64,000 bases of DNA from DATJGF01 sp035495315 (GTDB lineage: Bacteria > Verrucomicrobiota > Verrucomicrobiia > Limisphaerales > UBA8199): positions 62,001 to 126,000 of the forward strand of contig DATJGF010000044.1 of NCBI GenBank assembly GCA_035495315.1, written 5' to 3'. This document shows positions 26,022-34,485 of this stretch, one piece after another (position 1 is the stretch's first letter; the number at the start of each line of letters is the position of its first letter). A program made the position numbers and the translations under genes. The notes beneath the pieces are model-generated. The model was not told the origin of the DNA. It did not search any database and saw only the letters and a list, made by a program, of their open reading frames with translations.

Positions 26022-26783
26022 ATGGCGATAAGAACGCTCATCGTGGATGACGAGACACTGGCGCGGGATCGCCTGCGCCAGTTGCTTCAGACCGAACCCG
26101 AAATCCAAATCGTCGGTGAATGCGGCGACGGCCGCCAGGCTGTCGAGGCCATTCGACGCGAGTCGCCCGACCTTGTCTTTCTCGACATTCAAATGCCCGA
26201 ACTCGACGGGTTCGAAGTGTTGGAAGCCATTGAAAACGAAACGATGCCGGTGATCGTTTTTGTGACGGCTTACGATCAATTTGCCCTCAAAGCATTCGAC
26301 TTCCACGCGGTGGATTATCTGTTGAAACCGTTCGATCGAGAACGATTTCAAGCGGCTCTGGAACATGCGCTTACACAGGTAAAACAGCGCGCCGACAAGT
26401 CCCTTCCCCAACGACAGGCCGCCGCCCTGGCCGAACTCAAGCCCCCTTCAAAACCTGCCGAACGGTTGCCGATCAAATCCGGCGGCCGGGTGATCTTTGT
26501 GCGGGTTGAAGATATTGATTGGGTAGAGGCGGCTCACAACTACATCGTCTTGCATGTCAATAAGGACACCCATTTGTTACGAGAAACGATGAACGCATTT
26601 GAGGCACGAGTGTCGCCGGAAAAATTTGTCCGCATCAGTCGCTCAACCATCGTCAACATCGATCGAATCAAGGAGCTGCAACCGATGTTCTATGGCGAGT
26701 ATACGGTGACCCTGCACAATGGAACGCGGCTGACGTTGAGTCGGCGATACCGGGACAAGCTGCAGCAACTGGGTCTGCGCTAG
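26022..26783 (+). CDS. LytTR-family response regulator
   Basis: A 253-residue regulator. The receiver domain (1-120) has D9-D10, the phosphoacceptor Asp55 (LVFLDIQMPELDG), FVTAYD and the Lys in VDYLLKPFDRE. A linker with Gln/Lys leads to a LytTR DNA-binding domain (about 153-253: DIDWVEAAHNYIVLHV, FVRISRSTIVNIDRI, RLTLSRRYRDKL). The ATG at 26022 gives the standard receiver N-terminus; an upstream frame extension to 25902 has no family match. No histidine kinase of the LytS/HisKA type is adjacent. It faces away from the seven-gene cytochrome operon and shares its upstream region, which makes it a candidate regulator of it. Confidence 0.93.
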   Translation: MAIRTLIVDDETLARDRLRQLLQTEPEIQIVGECGDGRQAVEAIRRESPDLVFLDIQMPELDGFEVLEAIENETMPVIVFVTAYDQFALKAFDFHAVDYLLKPFDRERFQAALEHALTQVKQRADKSLPQRQAAALAELKPPSKPAERLPIKSGGRVIFVRVEDIDWVEAAHNYIVLHVNKDTHLLRETMNAFEARVSPEKFVRISRSTIVNIDRIKELQPMFYGEYTVTLHNGTRLTLSRRYRDKLQQLGLR

Positions 26784-26923
26784 TTGGCCCGAGTTTCGGG
26801 ACGCTGGTACCCGATTCCGAGCCGTTTATCCCTGGGAATAACTTGCCCCTTTTGCAGCCGTCAATTGCTGCCCCTAAGGCAGAATATGATAAGCACCCTT
26901 TGAAGCAAGTGCACGCGACCCGT

Positions 26924-27691
26924 TTATCTCCCCTTACGCGGCTCGGCCGTAAGACGCATCAAGCTTTGCCGGTATTTGCGGCTACCGTGCAAACTCCTGC
27001 CGTTGCGAAGCTGAATCAGGTAATCTCCATGAGATTTAGGTCGGACCTCGGAAACACGGTCGAGGTTGACCAGCACCGAACGGCTAATACGCACAAAGCG
27101 AGAGCCGACAAGCCGATGCGCAAGTGCGCTCAATGTAATCCTTAACAAGTGGGTGGCAGCTCCGACGTGCAATTCGGCATAGTTGTCGGCGGCGGAAATC
27201 CAGTCAATCTCAGAAACCCGAAGGAGCGTAATCCGGCCAGAGGATCGGATGGGAAGGTATTCCACCGCGGTCTGGCTCTCGTTCGGGGCGTTGGGAGATT
27301 CCCGTTGAGGCTGTCGATTATTGCCACGTTGCAACCGCTCGCGCACACGGCCCAAAGCCTTGCGGAACCGAACCCGATCGAACGGTTTTAGCAGGTAATC
27401 GACAGCCTCAATTTCAAACGCCCGTAGCGCGAATTCATCATGAGCGGTCACGAAAACGACGGCAGGTTTCAAACGGCCTTGAAACTCCGCCAGAACGCCG
27501 AAGCCATCGAGATCAGGCATCCGGACGTCTAAAAACACGACGTCTGGGGCATGGCGACGAATCGCATTGACCGCTTCGCTACCGGAGCCGCATTCAGCAA
27601 TGACCTCAGTTTCCGGTTCGCTATTAACAAATCGCCGTATCCTGTCGCGGCTCAGTTCTTCATCATCAACAATTAATACCCTCAGTTTCAT
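26924..27691 (-). CDS. LytTR-family response regulator (second)
   Basis: A 255-residue paralogue of the regulator at 26.0-26.8 kb, convergent with it. The receiver has D9-D10, phosphoacceptor Asp55 (VVFLDVRMPDLDG), FVTAHD and Lys in VDYLLKPFDRV. The C-terminal LytTR domain has EIDWISAADNYAELHV, RFVRISRSVLVNLDRV and HGSRKYRQSL. The ATG at 27691 is chosen over 27727, as the receiver starts MKLRVLIVDDE. It lies 60 bases downstream of the CRTAC1/TPR gene on the same strand, so the two are probably co-transcribed. Like its paralogue it lacks a neighbouring kinase. Confidence 0.93.
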   Translation of the reverse strand: MKLRVLIVDDEELSRDRIRRFVNSEPETEVIAECGSGSEAVNAIRRHAPDVVFLDVRMPDLDGFGVLAEFQGRLKPAVVFVTAHDEFALRAFEIEAVDYLLKPFDRVRFRKALGRVRERLQRGNNRQPQRESPNAPNESQTAVEYLPIRSSGRITLLRVSEIDWISAADNYAELHVGAATHLLRITLSALAHRLVGSRFVRISRSVLVNLDRVSEVRPKSHGDYLIQLRNGRSLHGSRKYRQSLMRLTAEPRKGR

Positions 27692-27751
27692 CAAACCTGG
27701 CGCAAACAGTAATCGCTCTCGCGGCAAGGTCCAAATGACATCGGTGTAATA

Positions 27752-30100
27752 TTACGGACCGGCTGGCGTCGTCGCGACGTGGGTTGTCACCCGGTGATCG
27801 AGTTTGACTGGATGAAGTTTTAAGATGGACGGAACCGGATCTCCTTCGCGGAACTGGTAGCTGTGATCGAGCTCAAGACCCGTAAGGGTCTGTCGTGTTT
27901 CAGATCCGGGCCAGCGAATTTCGACCGACGTGATGCTGGTCGCGTCGCCCAGACCGATTTCCTGTCGCAACGGATTGGAACCGAAACTGCCCCCGCTGCT
28001 GACCACCCGATAAATGTCGCGTGGCCCTTTGGGAGTTTTTGCTGAGACGTGAACGCGCGCGCCAATCGCCGGGCGATTTGCCTTGATGCCCACGAGCTTC
28101 AATTTCAGCCAGTGATTGGTGTTGCCAGGATTAAGGTAAAGAGCGTTTCGCGCTCCATCACCGGTGTAGGCCCCGCCCAGTGAGATATAAATGTCCTGGT
28201 CGCCATCGTCGTCGAGGTCGGCAAAGGCGATACCGTGGCCTTTCTGGATATGGCCGGTGCCGGTGGCGGTCGTCACGTCCTGAAAGCTTTTACCCTCGGC
28301 ATTGCGAAACATCCGCTTTGGAACAAGGGTCCGAAAATCGGGATCGCCTGTGCCGCAATAAAAATCCAACCAGCCGTCATTATCCAGATCGCCATAGTTA
28401 TTTCCCATCGTGAGACAAATCCGGTTTAAATGCATCGCTTCAGTCACATCACTGAATGTCCCGTTGTGATTATTGTGGAAAAGTTTCGGCTTCACCCCTT
28501 CGTTGGGCAAACCCAGGTAGTCGGCCGCGATGTCGGCGACACCATTTGGCAAACGGTAGCCAAAAACCAGCAGGTCTTCCCAACCATCGTTGTCGTAGTC
28601 GAAGAAAAAGGTGCCGAAGCTCCAAATCGGCTCGCCAACCGGGCCGGACCGGTCGGTAACATCGCTGAAATGCCATTGACCCGATGCATCAGGCCCGTCG
28701 TTATGCAGGAGAATGTTTTTCCCGTCACGGACCGAGAGATAAAGGTCAGGGCGGCCGTCGTTGTCGTAGTCGCCGCAAGCAACGCCTTTGACGAAGGCGG
28801 CGACATTAATTCCCGACGTGCGGGCGCATTCGGTGAATGTGCCGTTTCGGTTATTGTGGTAAAGTTCGCACCAATCGGGGTCGTTGGGATCAGTTGATTC
28901 ATTGCCAATAAAGAGGTCCAGCCAGCCGTCGCCATCATAATCGAACCACCGCGCGGTTTGCGAGGGATGCAATCTCATCAGCCCGGCCTCCTCGGTTACA
29001 TCGGTAAACGTGCCATCGCCGTTGTTTCGGAGCAGCGAACTTGGCAGCCGGCCGCCTTTGCCGATCCACCCTCCCCGCAGCATCCAGATGTCGAGCAACC
29101 CGTCATTGTTATAGTCGGTTTGTTGAATGTTCAACGCCCCGGTTTCCCCCACTAGCCCCGCCTCGCTTGTGCGTTCTGTAAAAGTGCCATTGCCATTATT
29201 ATGAAAATAGCGCAGCTGCCCCTGAGGATCCCAAGCAGAAAAGACCACATCATACAAACCATCGTTGTCGAAATCATCAATGATAACGCCGCCGGCTAAA
29301 TCGGGGGCATCCAGGCCCAACCCTTCGCTGACGTCGACAAAGCGCGGCATCGGATATTCCGAAGCGAATGTTTCAGGAGGAATGAGAAATTGCGATGGCA
29401 CTTTTTCGGGGTATTCACCCAACGTCATGTGCGCGAGGTTTAGTAGCCAGCGGGCTCCGAGATCATTGGGAGAGTCGGCCAACTGCTGATTGAAGAGTGC
29501 GATCGCCCCTCGGGAACCGCGCGGAAGCAAGTGATAGGCCTGAGGCTTTAACGGAAACAAGCACGAATCGGCGTTGTGAACCGCCAGGCAATTCTCCTGT
29601 TCCCCCAAACGGAGAAAAGCCATCGCCTTGCGCATCCGTACCGCGGCGCGGAGTTGACGGTCCATGTGCCCTCCGTTAACAGCCACAGTTCGCTCTACGG
29701 CCGCAATAGTATTGAGCGCCTTATCCGGACGGCCAGCCTGCATTTGCTCGAGCGCCAGTTTAAATTCGAGCTCACATTTTTGATTTATATCCGTTGTATT
29801 GGTGAGTTGGGTTTCAATCAAAGCAACGAGCCGGTCGCTCCGGTAAACTGAACCCTGAAGTGACGCGTTTTCATAGAAATGCTGCAACAGTTGCGCCATT
29901 CGGCGCGTACTGGGCGCAGGATTGCCCGGCGGCAGTATCGGGTTGCGAGACTCAACCGATTGACAAATCGGGTCTAGAGTAAATTCCTCGGAAGCGGTTA
30001 CCTTCCCTGCGAGGCAAACGGTAATCAGACAGAACGTCTTCCCCCAAGACGTCCGTAAGCGAAGCAAACACAGAACGAGCTGGTACATCGGATCGTTCAT
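27752..30100 (-). CDS. CRTAC1-family protein with TPR-like N-terminus and ASPIC/UnbV
   Basis: From the ATG at 30100 this gives 782 residues with a signal peptide (TFCLITVCLAGKVTASEE). An alpha-helical TPR-like region follows (about 55-240; CELEFKLALEQMQAGRPDKALNTI in pieces), then a VCBS/FG-GAP propeller with many calcium loops (DFDNDGLYDVVF, DYNNDGLLDIW, DYDGDGWLDLFIGN, DYDNDGRPDLYLS, DYDNDGWEDLLVF, DLDNDGWLDFY, DLDDDGDQDIYIS). The C-terminus is ASPIC/UnbV (AIGARVHVSAKTP, SFGSNPLRQEIGLG, EIRWPGSE). The reading frame extends upstream to 30352, but those 84 residues are Arg-rich and lack an export signal. Confidence 0.87.
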   Translation of the reverse strand: MNDPMYQLVLCLLRLRTSWGKTFCLITVCLAGKVTASEEFTLDPICQSVESRNPILPPGNPAPSTRRMAQLLQHFYENASLQGSVYRSDRLVALIETQLTNTTDINQKCELEFKLALEQMQAGRPDKALNTIAAVERTVAVNGGHMDRQLRAAVRMRKAMAFLRLGEQENCLAVHNADSCLFPLKPQAYHLLPRGSRGAIALFNQQLADSPNDLGARWLLNLAHMTLGEYPEKVPSQFLIPPETFASEYPMPRFVDVSEGLGLDAPDLAGGVIIDDFDNDGLYDVVFSAWDPQGQLRYFHNNGNGTFTERTSEAGLVGETGALNIQQTDYNNDGLLDIWMLRGGWIGKGGRLPSSLLRNNGDGTFTDVTEEAGLMRLHPSQTARWFDYDGDGWLDLFIGNESTDPNDPDWCELYHNNRNGTFTECARTSGINVAAFVKGVACGDYDNDGRPDLYLSVRDGKNILLHNDGPDASGQWHFSDVTDRSGPVGEPIWSFGTFFFDYDNDGWEDLLVFGYRLPNGVADIAADYLGLPNEGVKPKLFHNNHNGTFSDVTEAMHLNRICLTMGNNYGDLDNDGWLDFYCGTGDPDFRTLVPKRMFRNAEGKSFQDVTTATGTGHIQKGHGIAFADLDDDGDQDIYISLGGAYTGDGARNALYLNPGNTNHWLKLKLVGIKANRPAIGARVHVSAKTPKGPRDIYRVVSSGGSFGSNPLRQEIGLGDATSITSVEIRWPGSETRQTLTGLELDHSYQFREGDPVPSILKLHPVKLDHRVTTHVATTPAGP

Positions 30101-30367
30101 GTCACTACTCCGTAGACGAAGCGCGAGATATGTGGCGAGTTGGACTTTTACTGGGCTGAAGCGGCTTAAATACGCGATGAATGGCAGCCGATGGCGATCA
30201 AGGCGGCGCGCGAGCGCTGACGCAAATTTGTGAGAAGATGATAAGGGCCAAAAGCGCTCTGGTTCCGAAAGCCGGGCGGCAACTCGGACAAGCATTTGGT
30301 ACCTGAAAACCGGCCGTTGGTACCTTTGGTGTTGTCGAGGATCTACTTTCACACCTTAGTTAAGCTC
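30101..30367. promoter_or_regulatory. Divergent intergenic region
   Basis: These 267 bases lie between the minus-strand CRTAC1/TPR gene and the plus-strand pseudopilin gene. They should hold two promoters. Both flanking frames stay open into the gap but without family features. A repeated GGTACC (30297-30302 and 30318-30323) is the only small motif noticed. Confidence 0.35.
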
Positions 30368-31138
30368 ATGCTTACCAAACATCAGTCGACCCTCTCACGG
30401 TGCCTTCGGAGCCGTCGCGGGTCCTCCTCTATTGTAGCTTCCAGCGGGTTTGGCGCGGCTTTCACTTTAATTGAGTTGCTCGTGGTCATTGCAATCATCG
30501 CCATTCTGGCGGCGATGCTTTTGCCGGCTCTCGCGAGTTCGAAAGAGAAAGCGCGGCGCATTTCCTGCATTTCGAATGTGCGACAACTGGCGACGGCAAT
30601 GAAAATGTATGTGGATGATTGGAACGGCAACTATCCGCCTCGTTTTCCGGACCCAGCCGCTGGCGCAGCGTACCCTTGCAAGCCGTGCCGGACGATCGAT
30701 TGGCGTCCGTACGCACTCCCTTATCTGGCAGCGAACGTTGTGATTACCAACGCAACCACCAATGTCGTAAGCCCGCCGGCCATCTTCGTCTGCCCTGGCG
30801 ATAAAGGCATTCCGACCGATGTTGCAGCCGATCCCTTCAATATGGCGAGCCCGAGACCAAATCGATTTGCTGATTTTTACGGGAGTTCCTATTGCTTCAA
30901 CACCGTCATGACACGCTTAGTCAAGGAGACCGCGGTGCTCATGCCTTCGGATACGTTCGAGGGCGCGGAAGTTTGGTCGTGGCACCAGCCGATGGCGATC
31001 AACGACTTCAAAGGCAGAACGACGAAGCCGATTCGCGTCGCTTACTTCTGCGATGGTCACGCCGCCATAACGTCGGAAGCGTATATCGTGCAGCAGTGTT
31101 CACCACCTGGTGCCCCCGGCATCGGCATTGTCCCCTAA
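30368..31138 (+). CDS. Type II secretion/pilus-like pseudopilin
   Basis: A 256-residue protein with the prepilin N-methylation/cleavage signal: a basic leader, then GAAFTLIELLVVIAIIAILAAMLLPALA, where cleavage is expected before the Phe (FTLIE) and the Glu at +5 is present. The C-terminal part matches the verrucomicrobial/planctomycetal pseudopilin family (SCISNVRQLATAMKMYVDDWNG, FVCPGD, RVAYFCDGHAA). Such genes are numerous in these phyla and mostly uncharacterised. Start at the ATG at 30368; a GTG at 30296 would make an unusually long leader. It is 10 bases upstream of the lipoprotein gene and may be its operon leader. Confidence 0.88.
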   Translation: MLTKHQSTLSRCLRSRRGSSSIVASSGFGAAFTLIELLVVIAIIAILAAMLLPALASSKEKARRISCISNVRQLATAMKMYVDDWNGNYPPRFPDPAAGAAYPCKPCRTIDWRPYALPYLAANVVITNATTNVVSPPAIFVCPGDKGIPTDVAADPFNMASPRPNRFADFYGSSYCFNTVMTRLVKETAVLMPSDTFEGAEVWSWHQPMAINDFKGRTTKPIRVAYFCDGHAAITSEAYIVQQCSPPGAPGIGIVP

Positions 31139-31148
31139 GCACCCGCTC

Positions 31149-31499
31149 ATGCGCGCTGTCGGCGTTCTGCTAATCGCGATAATGCTCGGCTTTGGCTGCA
31201 GCAAACGCGACGCGCTCGTGCTGGGTCAGACGCCGAACGGTGACACCCGAACCATCAACTCGGTCAAAGCAGTTGGTCCAGGAACAGCAGTCGTGCTTAA
31301 CGGGACGATGATCGAGAAATGCCCGGTGGCGGGCTGCTGGTTTCGCTTACGCGATGATACCGGGATAATCAAAGTGGATACGCGCTCGGCCGGGTTTGTG
31401 GTGGCGAAGGTCCCGGTTAATAGCAAACTGGTAGTTTCGGGAAAACTCGTCACAGATGGAGATGATGTCGCAATCGAGGCTTTGGGGATTCGGTATTAG
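31149..31499 (+). CDS. Small lipoprotein with OB-fold/DUF4920-like domain
   Basis: A 116-residue protein with a lipoprotein signal (MRAVGVLLIAIMLGFGC, lipobox Cys at 17). The mature part (GTAVVLNGTMIEKCPVAGCWFRLRDDTGIIKVD, read in pieces, then SKLVVSGKLVTDGDDVAIEALGIRY) looks like a small beta-barrel OB-fold as in DUF4920/tRNA-anti-like proteins. The two Cys in KCPVAGCW could form a disulfide or bind a metal. It starts the transport cluster: its 3' end overlaps the next gene by 44 bases. Function unknown; a periplasmic or outer-membrane partner of the ABC exporter is an inference. Confidence 0.75.
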   Translation: MRAVGVLLIAIMLGFGCSKRDALVLGQTPNGDTRTINSVKAVGPGTAVVLNGTMIEKCPVAGCWFRLRDDTGIIKVDTRSAGFVVAKVPVNSKLVVSGKLVTDGDDVAIEALGIRY

Positions 31500-32139
31500 A
31501 CCGTTCGGACTGCTTTTAGGTTGCCTGCTCTTCGTCTCGGCGATCGCGTATTGGATGTCGAAGCAGAATCGTTCGACTGTGCTATTCGAGCCGCCGCTCG
31601 AAGCGATTCAGTCCGCTCCCCTCTGTCCGTGGCGTGAACCGGCGGAAGACTTGAAATCGATTTTCCCGTCAGCGACTCGCTACGAGGCCGAAACACATAT
31701 TCTGAGTGGCCGAAGGACGGAGCTCGCGAGCTTGCTGGGACGTTTGCCTACCGGTGACGAAAATGCGCTGCATGTTTACCGCATTTACGATCAGCAGAAC
31801 CCGGTTGGTGTCATATTGACGCAACGTGTTAAGGGCGCCTATGGAGCCATCGAGCTGGTGCTGGGGGTTGATCCGGACGGCAAGGTGAATGGAATCCGTC
31901 TACAACGGCACCGCGAGCCTGAGGCCGTTGCCAGGGTGCTACTGCAATCCTCGTGGCTTGCGGCATTCGTCGCCAAAGAGGCGCGCGATCCCTGGAAGCT
32001 AGGGCAGGATATACCCGGAGTGCCCGAAGAAGCTCGTGTTTCCGCGAACGCGATAGTGAAAGGAGCACAGAGCATGTTGATCTTGCTGCAAGAGGCCAAT
32101 AAGTCAGGCGCAAACTCAATCGTGAAACCTCACCATTAA
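31456..32139 (+). CDS. Membrane-anchored FMN-binding-like protein
   Basis: A 227-residue protein with one N-terminal membrane segment (FGLLLGCLLFVSAIAYWMS) and a periplasmic part that ends in a domain like the FMN-binding (RnfG/NqrC-type) fold: GAIELVLGVDPDGKVNGIRLQRHREPEA, then an Ala/Ile helix at RVSANAIVKGAQSML where RnfG-type proteins attach FMN to a Thr. The exact attachment Thr is not visible, so covalent flavin is uncertain. It overlaps the lipoprotein gene by 44 bases and is 2 bases before the first permease, so it belongs to the ABC unit. The start among ATGs at 31456, 31462 and 31465 is not resolved. Confidence 0.65.
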   Translation: MEMMSQSRLWGFGIRPFGLLLGCLLFVSAIAYWMSKQNRSTVLFEPPLEAIQSAPLCPWREPAEDLKSIFPSATRYEAETHILSGRRTELASLLGRLPTGDENALHVYRIYDQQNPVGVILTQRVKGAYGAIELVLGVDPDGKVNGIRLQRHREPEAVARVLLQSSWLAAFVAKEARDPWKLGQDIPGVPEEARVSANAIVKGAQSMLILLQEANKSGANSIVKPHH

Positions 32140-32141
32140 TC

Positions 32142-33302
32142 ATGTTCGTGCTGGCTTTACGCAATCTTTGGCGCCGTCCGTTGCGCAGCCTGTTGGCAGT
32201 TTGCGGACTAACGATGGCCAGCGCGGTGCTGACGTGCCTTTGGGGATTTGGTCATGGGTATGAACGCGCGCTGGGGATAGAGCTCGACCGGATGGGAATG
32301 CAGATGATGCTGGTTCCGCTCGGCTGCCCCTACGATGCGGCCGCTCGCGTGCTGAAAGGCAAAACACTGGAAAACTCATTGCCCGATTCCGTATTAGTCG
32401 CCGCGAAGCGCGACCCCGCTGTGGCAGTCGCGGCACCACTCTTATTAGCCGCAATTCCGAATCTGCAAGCCGGCCGAACTGACATGTGGGTTGGGCTGGA
32501 TGAAACTGCGCTGCACTTAAAACCATGGTGGAAAGCCAAAGTAGGTTCCTCATGGTTCAGTGCGGAAGATTCCGTCATTCTCGGTTGTGATGCCGCCGAG
32601 GTTGAGATGCGCGCTCCAGGGGATCTCTTCTTCAGCCCCGAGACGGGCCAAAAGCTGCGCGTGGCGGGTGTGCTCGAGCGGAGTGGGACGAGTGACGACA
32701 GTTTGTTTTTTGTGCCGCTCAGGACTGCGCAGAACATGTTCACGCAACCCAGGCGCCTAACTGCTGTGGCGATCCGTTTGCGCGACCCGGCGCTATTGCG
32801 GGAGGCGACCCAGCGCCTGCAAAATATTCCCGGCGCCCAGGTTGTGACAATGACAGAAATGCTCGGAACCTTTTTGAACCTGGTGGGTTCCGTTCGAACG
32901 CTGCTGCTCTCGGTAGCTTTGGTAGCCGTTGCGGTCAGTATCCTGAGTGTGTTCAACACGCTCCTGGCGGCGATAATCGAGCGCACTCGCGAGTTGGCGG
33001 TGATGCGCGCGATTGGGGCTTCCAGATTCCAGGTTACTGGATTAATCACGTTGGAGGCGCTGCTTCTGACCGGTGCGGGCACGCTCTGCGGAATCCTGCT
33101 CGCCTTTGCGGCAGGCCCCGGCATCGAGGGAGTTGTAAAAGAGTTCATTCCCCTGGCGCCGACTGAGTCAATTTCCCAGCCTACCGTTCGAGTCCTGGCG
33201 GTAACAATGCTACTGGGCGTCGGGGTGGGTGTGCTGAGCGGCTTTTATCCAGCGTGGCGGGCTGGGCGACTCCAACCGGCGGAAGCTTTGAAGACGGATT
33301 AA
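32142..33302 (+). CDS. FtsX/MacB-type ABC transporter permease 1
   Basis: A 386-residue permease with the MacB/FtsX arrangement: one N-terminal helix (LLAVCGLTMASAVLTCLW), a large periplasmic domain (about 40-245), and three C-terminal helices (LLLSVALVAVAVSILSVFNTL onward) with the coupling segment ERTRELAVMRAIGASRFQV. The periplasmic domain begins with a conserved Cys motif VPLGCPYDAA, also found in the second permease. It lies 2 bases after the FMN-binding-like gene. Together with the next two genes it makes a complete exporter-type ABC complex, which in this superfamily usually moves lipoproteins, peptides or small toxic compounds or performs mechanotransmission. Confidence 0.92.
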   Translation: MFVLALRNLWRRPLRSLLAVCGLTMASAVLTCLWGFGHGYERALGIELDRMGMQMMLVPLGCPYDAAARVLKGKTLENSLPDSVLVAAKRDPAVAVAAPLLLAAIPNLQAGRTDMWVGLDETALHLKPWWKAKVGSSWFSAEDSVILGCDAAEVEMRAPGDLFFSPETGQKLRVAGVLERSGTSDDSLFFVPLRTAQNMFTQPRRLTAVAIRLRDPALLREATQRLQNIPGAQVVTMTEMLGTFLNLVGSVRTLLLSVALVAVAVSILSVFNTLLAAIIERTRELAVMRAIGASRFQVTGLITLEALLLTGAGTLCGILLAFAAGPGIEGVVKEFIPLAPTESISQPTVRVLAVTMLLGVGVGVLSGFYPAWRAGRLQPAEALKTD

Positions 33303-33303
33303 C

Positions 33304-34485
33304 ATGACTTGGTTGCGATTCTCGTTGAAGGAGTGGCGGCGCCGCCCGCTGCGCACCAGCATTACTGCCGCTGGTGTGGCAATCGCCATCGCCGCCCTTT
33401 TTAGCTTACTCGCCTTCGAGTCTGGCTATCGTAATGGCTTGCGCGACGAACTGGATCATCTTGGCGCACACATTCTCATCGTGCCGAAGGGTTGTCCGTA
33501 TGACGCCGCCTCGATGGCTCTGCACGGCGCCAGTTGGCCATGTTTTCTGAAGCAGGAATACCTGACCGAAGTCCGATCGGTGCCAGGCGTTGCAACCGCC
33601 GCACCAGTGTTCATGGCAGCTTTGAGCGAAACAAATGGTGACCGGATTGTTTACAATGGTGTGCAATCGGACATGCTGGCTCTCAAACGGACCTGGCACA
33701 TTAGCGGTCGGTTCCCGCAGCAGGAGCGAGAGATGCTGGTTGGCTCGGAGACTGCCCGGAGCTATGCCTGGCGACTCGGCGATACAGTACGCTTACCGGG
33801 ATTACTGCAACAAACCGGTGTCATATCTGGAATTTTGGCACCAACTCAAAGCGCCGATGATACCTTCATTTACCTGCAACTCGCCGCCGCACAAAAGATG
33901 TTCGGGCATTCAAATCAACTGACTCACATCCTGGTCCGGCTTACCGACCCGCAAAGCCTCGAGCGCGCCACTGCGCAGCTCCGCGGTTGTGATGCCGGGC
34001 TATCCATGAATGTTGTCCCTCTAGCCCATGTCTTTAAGACTATTCAATCACTGGTTGCTTCTACCCGGTTGTTCCTGGGCTGCCTGGCAGCGATTGGCCT
34101 GTTGGCCTCAGCCGCCGGTGTGAGCAATGCCGTGCTAATGGCAGTCGCGGAACGCCGGCGTGAAATTGGAATTATGCGCGCCATCGGGGCTTCCCGGTTT
34201 GACGTTGTCCGGTTGATTAGTACCGAGGCGATTCAGGTCTCCTTTATTGGCTCGGTGTGCGGCTTATTGTTGGCCTATGCCGCAGCCCGGGTGGTCGAGA
34301 CCTGGGTGCGCGCGCAACTGCCGTTTGCACCTGCAGACACCTTAATTCGCTGGCAATGGGACAGCGCCGGGGCTTGCCTGGTTTGTGCATTGGTAGTGGG
34401 TGGAATTGCTGCCCTCTTTCCTGCCTGTCGGGCGGCCCAGATAATGCCCGGAGAAGCTATCCGTACGGGAGGAGGCTCGCCGTGA
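33304..34485 (+). CDS. FtsX/MacB-type ABC transporter permease 2
   Basis: A 393-residue paralogue of the previous permease, starting one base after its stop. It has the same layout: an N-terminal helix (ITAAGVAIAIAALFSLLAF), a periplasmic domain with VPKGCPYDAAS, and three C-terminal helices with the cytosolic coupling segment ERRREIGIMRAIGASRFDV. The shared GCPYDAA motif implies a common periplasmic function. The stop codon overlaps the GTG start of the ATPase gene. Two different permeases suggest a heterodimer. Confidence 0.92.
   Translation: MTWLRFSLKEWRRRPLRTSITAAGVAIAIAALFSLLAFESGYRNGLRDELDHLGAHILIVPKGCPYDAASMALHGASWPCFLKQEYLTEVRSVPGVATAAPVFMAALSETNGDRIVYNGVQSDMLALKRTWHISGRFPQQEREMLVGSETARSYAWRLGDTVRLPGLLQQTGVISGILAPTQSADDTFIYLQLAAAQKMFGHSNQLTHILVRLTDPQSLERATAQLRGCDAGLSMNVVPLAHVFKTIQSLVASTRLFLGCLAAIGLLASAAGVSNAVLMAVAERRREIGIMRAIGASRFDVVRLISTEAIQVSFIGSVCGLLLAYAAARVVETWVRAQLPFAPADTLIRWQWDSAGACLVCALVVGGIAALFPACRAAQIMPGEAIRTGGGSP

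Noticed and set aside
32330..33148. 272-codon minus-strand frame in the first permease gene
   Set aside because: Ser/Thr/Arg-rich shadow of a GC-rich gene with clear FtsX features.
34257..34481. Extended N-terminus for the ABC ATPase
   Set aside because: Overlaps the permease gene by 229 bases; the GTG at 34482 has a strong Shine-Dalgarno site and gives the normal ATPase start.
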